This document shows, piece after piece, positions 63,458 through 64,000 of a stretch of DNA of 64,000 nucleotides. Location: assembly GCF_007176755.1 (NCBI RefSeq), contig NZ_BJTV01000004.1, forward strand, positions 62,001-126,000, in the 5' to 3' direction. Positions within the stretch are counted from its first letter, which is position 1; the number at the start of each line of letters is the position of its first letter. Position numbers and translations under genes: made by a program. The stretch is from Streptomyces sp. 1-11. GTDB taxonomy: Bacteria; Actinomycetota; Actinomycetes; Streptomycetales; Streptomycetaceae. The notes beneath the pieces were generated by a model. That model saw nothing but the letters and a program-made list of their open reading frames with translations, was not told the DNA's origin and did not search any database.

Positions 63458-64000
63458 GACGTCCTCCGCAGGGAGACCAGGTCGGACAGTTCGCGGTCCG
63501 TCAGTTCCGTCAGGGCGGACTCGCCGGAGCCGAGGACGGCGTCGGCGAGGGCTCGCTTGGAGGCGAGCATCTCGGCGATGCGGTCCTCGACCGTGCCCTC
63601 GGTGACCAGGCGGTGCACCTGGACGGGCTGCGTCTGGCCGATGCGGTAGGCGCGGTCGGTGGCCTGCTCCTCGACGGCCGGGTTCCACCAGCGGTCGAAG
63701 TGGACGACGTGGCCCGCGCGGGTGAGGTTCAGACCCGTGCCGGCCGCCTTCAGGGACAGCACCAGCACCGGGGTCCGGCCGCTCTGGAAGCGGTCGACCA
63801 TGCGCTCGCGCTCCGGCACCGGCGTGCCGCCGTGCAGCAGGTCCACGGGGACCGCGCGGGCGGACAGGTGGGCGGTGATGAGCCGGGCCATGCCGACGTA
63901 CTGGGTGAAGACCAGGACCGAGCCGTCCTCGGCGAGCACGGTGTCCAGCAGCTCGTCCAGCAGGGCGAGTTTGCCGGAGCGCGCGGACAGCCGGTCGGCG
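63454..64000 (-). CDS. SNF2-family helicase, C-terminal part (runs off the window)
   Basis: The last 180 residues are visible: VLVFTQYVGMARLITAHLSA, LHGGTPVPERERMVDRFQ, LSLKAAGTGLNLTRAGHVVH, DRWWNPAVEEQATDRAYRIG (motifs IV-VI). The frame is open to the window edge, so the 5' end lies beyond 64000. DNA translocase/chromatin-type helicase of the bacterial SNF2 group. Confidence 0.92.
   Translation of the reverse strand, partial: ADRLSARSGKLALLDELLDTVLAEDGSVLVFTQYVGMARLITAHLSARAVPVDLLHGGTPVPERERMVDRFQSGRTPVLVLSLKAAGTGLNLTRAGHVVHFDRWWNPAVEEQATDRAYRIGQTQPVQVHRLVTEGTVEDRIAEMLASKRALADAVLGSGESALTELTDRELSDLVSLRRTS

Noticed and set aside
1..64000. CRISPR arrays, rRNA genes, complete insertion sequences
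   Set aside because: No regularly spaced repeats, no rRNA sequence and no intact transposase with inverted ends were found.

Overview
The window looks like a Streptomyces chromosome (or a close relative): very high G+C, strong third-position G/C bias, many GTG and TTG starts, 4-base stop/start overlaps, and families typical of the genus (DUF5994, Asp23/Gls24 sets, SpoIIE-type phosphatases, SARP regulator, actinobacterial initiator tRNA).

Left part (about 0-28 kb) is a stress and regulation region. It has an ECF sigma factor coupled to a zinc-finger/Asp23 fusion, and a divergent Asp23-type envelope-stress operon (two Asp23 proteins, DUF2273, DUF6286, AmaP). Four SpoIIE/PP2C phosphatase genes lie here intact (one catalytically degenerate) and a fifth is frameshifted. 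There are also an RsbW-like kinase, an ANTAR protein, an SPFH protein beside a GNAT-AAA+ fusion, a CorA-type transporter, and six DUF5994 genes (one fused to a STAS domain). Five genes of this neighbourhood share a 60-75 nt upstream element. Between 21 and 27.7 kb there is debris of insertion sequences and broken genes. An initiator tRNA-fMet with a strong terminator follows at 28.4 kb.

Middle part (28.6-32 kb) holds a PucR-type regulator divergent from a ferredoxin reductase-desaturase pair, a complete electron-transfer/fatty acid desaturation unit.

The 32-50 kb part is the main find: a class II two-component lantibiotic cluster of the lacticin 3147 type. On the minus strand, in order of transcription: one alpha precursor, two almost identical beta precursors, a stem-loop, LanM, a peptidase-type LanT, a second LanM, a 55-aa membrane protein, a luciferase-like (LanJC-type) oxidoreductase and a flavin-dependent halogenase-like enzyme. 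Upstream lies a LanFE-like ABC exporter; downstream lie a LuxR-type and a SARP regulator and a JmjC/cupin oxygenase. The alpha core keeps the lipid II motif CTLTxEC and has a single Trp, a candidate halogenation site.

Right part (49.7-64 kb) carries a winged-helix regulator with tandem palindromic operators next to a Nat-type ABC exporter, a MarR-MMPL divergent pair with a palindrome, DUF3140, a second degenerate SpoIIE/anti-sigma kinase, a LysR fragment, a TetR regulator next to an amber-interrupted phosphotriesterase/CocE chimera, and the SWIM zinc-finger protein with the end of a SNF2 helicase running off the window.
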